Assembly (NCBI GenBank): GCA_017881445.1
Contig: JADGQX010000008.1
Coordinates: 1 to 43,080 of the forward strand
Source: Gemmatimonadota bacterium
GTDB taxonomy: Bacteria > Gemmatimonadota > Gemmatimonadetes > Longimicrobiales > RSA9
Length of the DNA: 43,080 bases
Reading direction: 5' to 3'
Each line of letters starts with the position of its first letter. Within the stretch, counting starts at the first letter, position 1. Positions 41,519 to 43,080 of this stretch are shown here, piece after piece. The notes beneath the pieces were generated by a model that was not told the origin of the DNA, made no database searches, and saw only the letters and a list, made by a program, of their open reading frames with translations. A program made the position numbers and the translations under genes.

Positions 41519-42568
41519 TTACCTGGTTGAGGCGAACATGTCGTCGTGCGCCTCCTTCCACATGGCGAAGCGCCGATCAGCGGGCCGATCGGCCATGAGC
41601 CGCTCCAGGGCGAGCTTGAGCGCAGCCCGGCTCGCATCCTTCGCCGGGACGGCCACATCAGGGGCAATGCCATCCGCGTCCCAGTTCGTCCCGGTCGCCG
41701 CGTGCACCACCCGCGCGGTCGGCACGAAGACGGCGAAGTGCTCGTCGATTTGCTGGAAGGCGCCCGGATTGGCCCCGCCCCGCGTCTTCTCCCCCACGAC
41801 CGTCGCGTGCGCGAAGTACCGGAGATCATACGTCAACCCTTCCGCCGCCGAGAACGTCCGGTTGCTTGTCAGCAGATATACGGGCCTGCCGAGGTACTTC
41901 GGCCCCGGGACATAGGCCGCGCTCCAGATCTGATCCGGGGCGAGCGCGTCGCGCCGCTCCAGCGTCGCCAGCTTCATCTGGTCGCCGATGAAGTAGGACG
42001 TGATCAGGGACACCATGTCGGCGTGGCCACCTCCGTTCTGCCGCAGGTCGATGATCAGGGCGTCGGTGTTCGCCAGGAGTTGCATGGCGGCCTGGAGGGT
42101 CACCCCGGCGAGCGCGGCGGGCTCGAACCGTCCCAGCTCGAGGTAGCCGACGTTGCCGGTGAACCGCTGGATCGAGTAGAAGCCGAAGTTGCGGGCGGCC
42201 CCCCGCTCCGCGTCCTCCCCGGTGCCGGCCGATGCTCCGGGTCCAGCCAGAGGTCGCGGCTCGGAGCTGAAGACGAGCTGGAGGTGTCGGTCGCGGGACC
42301 AGCTCCGTAGATCCTGCGTCAGGGCGGTGCTGAGCGAGGCGGCGGTCGCGCAGCTGTCATAAGCCGCGCGAACAGCGCGCTTCGACAAACGGCTGCGAAT
42401 CGCGGCCGCCAGCTTTGCGTCGAAGTAGTCCTTCCCCACCCGGCTGGCGACGGCATCCAGGATCCGGGCACGGTACGCGGCATCCACGGGGAAGTCCGCC
42501 TGCTGCGCGGGGAGCGGGGCGGAGGCCAGGGCGGACAGGGCTAGGGCAGCGGGCAGGGTCCATCTCAT
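41519..42568 (-). CDS. S41-family C-terminal-processing-type peptidase
   Basis: A 349-residue exported serine protease. Signal peptide WTLPAALALSALASAPLPAQ; an N-terminal helical domain like that of retinol-binding-protein-type S41 members; then the core with VGYLELGRF, LIIDLRQNGGG and the nucleophile S240 in TSNRTFSAAEGL. No PDZ domain is seen. AGGAG precedes the ATG. It heads an operon with an ECF sigma/anti-sigma pair, unusual company for this family, and might act in their signalling by proteolysis. Confidence 0.9.
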   Translation of the reverse strand: MRWTLPAALALSALASAPLPAQQADFPVDAAYRARILDAVASRVGKDYFDAKLAAAIRSRLSKRAVRAAYDSCATAASLSTALTQDLRSWSRDRHLQLVFSSEPRPLAGPGASAGTGEDAERGAARNFGFYSIQRFTGNVGYLELGRFEPAALAGVTLQAAMQLLANTDALIIDLRQNGGGHADMVSLITSYFIGDQMKLATLERRDALAPDQIWSAAYVPGPKYLGRPVYLLTSNRTFSAAEGLTYDLRYFAHATVVGEKTRGGANPGAFQQIDEHFAVFVPTARVVHAATGTNWDADGIAPDVAVPAKDASRAALKLALERLMADRPADRRFAMWKEAHDDMFASTR

Positions 42569-42832
42569 CGGCAGCTCCTGTTGTCAGGGTCACTACCGCT
42601 GAGAGGCAACGACGAGGCAGAGCGTCTACACGGCGCCGGATCGCGACGGCGGGGTTCGTCGCCGCAGGGCGCCATGCAGGCTGGACGGCGAGAGCAGGGC
42701 CACCGGCGAACGAGCCCACCCGGGGAGATCCCCGGGCGGACTCTCAGCGTCGGGAGTGCGCCGGCTCGTTCCCGAGCAGCGCCCGGCCGGCCTCGAGGCT
42801 CGTGGTCCCCGCGACCGCGACCACCCGCGGGC
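42569..42832. promoter_or_regulatory. Upstream region of the S41-sigma operon
   Basis: A 264-bp spacer between two minus-strand genes. It contains a compact hairpin CCGGGGA-ga-TCCCCGG (42720-42735) nested in a 9-bp outer pair GAACGAGCC (42709-42717)/GGCTCGTTC (42763-42771). No T-run follows. No clear promoter was recognised. Confidence 0.45.
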
Positions 42833-43080
42833 TCAGCTCCGGGCGCGATAGACGAGCCGGTAGCTCATGGGCTCGGAGAGCTTGGGACTGACCACGTGGA
42901 CGCTCACGGTGAGCGTCCGTCCGTCGGGGCTGAGCGTGTAGGTATTGGTGCGCACCCCGTCCTCGGCGATGAAGCGATGCGTGTAGCTGTGCGCGTCGAG
43001 GTAGGAGGCGACGCGGAGGGTTTCGATGTCGCCCCCGCCGGTCTTCCGCTTCCACGTGACCGTGCCGGAGTCCGGCGCCG
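42833..43080 (-). CDS. C-terminal end of an unrecognised protein (partial)
   Basis: The minus strand is open from the window edge to a TGA at 42833-42835, giving about 82 residues with no start in the window. The sequence is a run of beta strands (GDIETLRVASYLDAHSYTHR ... RTNTYTLSPDGRTLTVSVHV ... SYRLVYRARS), resembling the end of a lipocalin-like or DUF1579-style secreted barrel. The family cannot be fixed from this fragment. It precedes the S41 operon in the same direction. Confidence 0.6.
   Translation of the reverse strand, partial: APDSGTVTWKRKTGGGDIETLRVASYLDAHSYTHRFIAEDGVRTNTYTLSPDGRTLTVSVHVVSPKLSEPMSYRLVYRARS

Noticed and set aside
42415-42891. Plus-strand 158-codon open frame near the right end
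   Set aside because: It is antisense to the S41 N-terminus and the partial minus-strand gene, is arginine-rich, and has no recognisable domain.

Overview
The window is a strongly GC-rich stretch of a chromosome from a Gram-negative (diderm) bacterium. It encodes a Kdo transferase, a TonB-dependent receptor, lipoproteins and a secretin-like protein, so an outer membrane with LPS is expected. GC-rich coding with frequent GTG starts, 4-nt start/stop overlaps, many secreted proteins with AQ/GA-type cleavage sites and many palindromic repeats suggest a soil-type phylum such as Gemmatimonadota. That placement is inference; no rRNA is present to test it.

Layout. (1) 1-7363 (+): histidine operon hisG(partial)-hisDC(fused)-hisH-hisA-hisB-hisF-hisN-hisIE, almost all joined by 4-nt overlaps and together covering every step from PRPP to histidine. 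(2) 7370-14197: a chemoreceptor (-), a LiaF-like protein with an ABC exporter (+), and a lone receiver with a degenerate-GGDEF/intact-EAL protein (+). (3) 14544-18679 (+): a secreted GH38 alpha-mannosidase and a small secreted unknown. (4) About 18.1-21.9 kb: a visibly less GC-rich insert with a transposase-like scrap, then cupin, alpha/beta hydrolase and U32-peptidase-like genes on the minus strand. (5) 22367-29445 (-): one long gene set, 65-aa protein > waaA > TonB receptor > JAMM peptidase > CysO-MoeB-rhodanese fusion > DUF4015 protein. (6) 29515-36654: D12 DNA adenine methyltransferase, a CnaB-like secreted protein, DUF423, a lipoprotein metallopeptidase and leuS. (7) 37049-39730 (+): 21 tRNA genes, none encoding CCA, ended by a strong terminator. 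(8) 39895-43080 (-): an S41 protease > ECF sigma > anti-sigma > secretin-like lipoprotein operon, plus the end of a further gene.

Two signals stand out. First, an octamer-based inverted repeat (unit AGAGCGGG) sits in frame inside coding sequence at three places: the HisD N-terminus, the HisD-HisC junction and the ABC exporter nucleotide-binding domain. The octamer array reads open in all six frames, which lets it enter genes without breaking them, and at hisD-hisC it forms the fusion linker. This resembles the Rickettsia palindromic elements but with a different sequence. Second, a CysO-type ubiquitin-like sulfur carrier is fused head-on to its own E1 and a rhodanese, so its Gly-Gly is internal; the gene immediately upstream, overlapping by 4 nt, encodes a JAMM peptidase that could cut there. 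Several other inverted-repeat families occupy the intergenic spaces (14.2, 33.9, 36.7 kb and the TTTCACC repeats).
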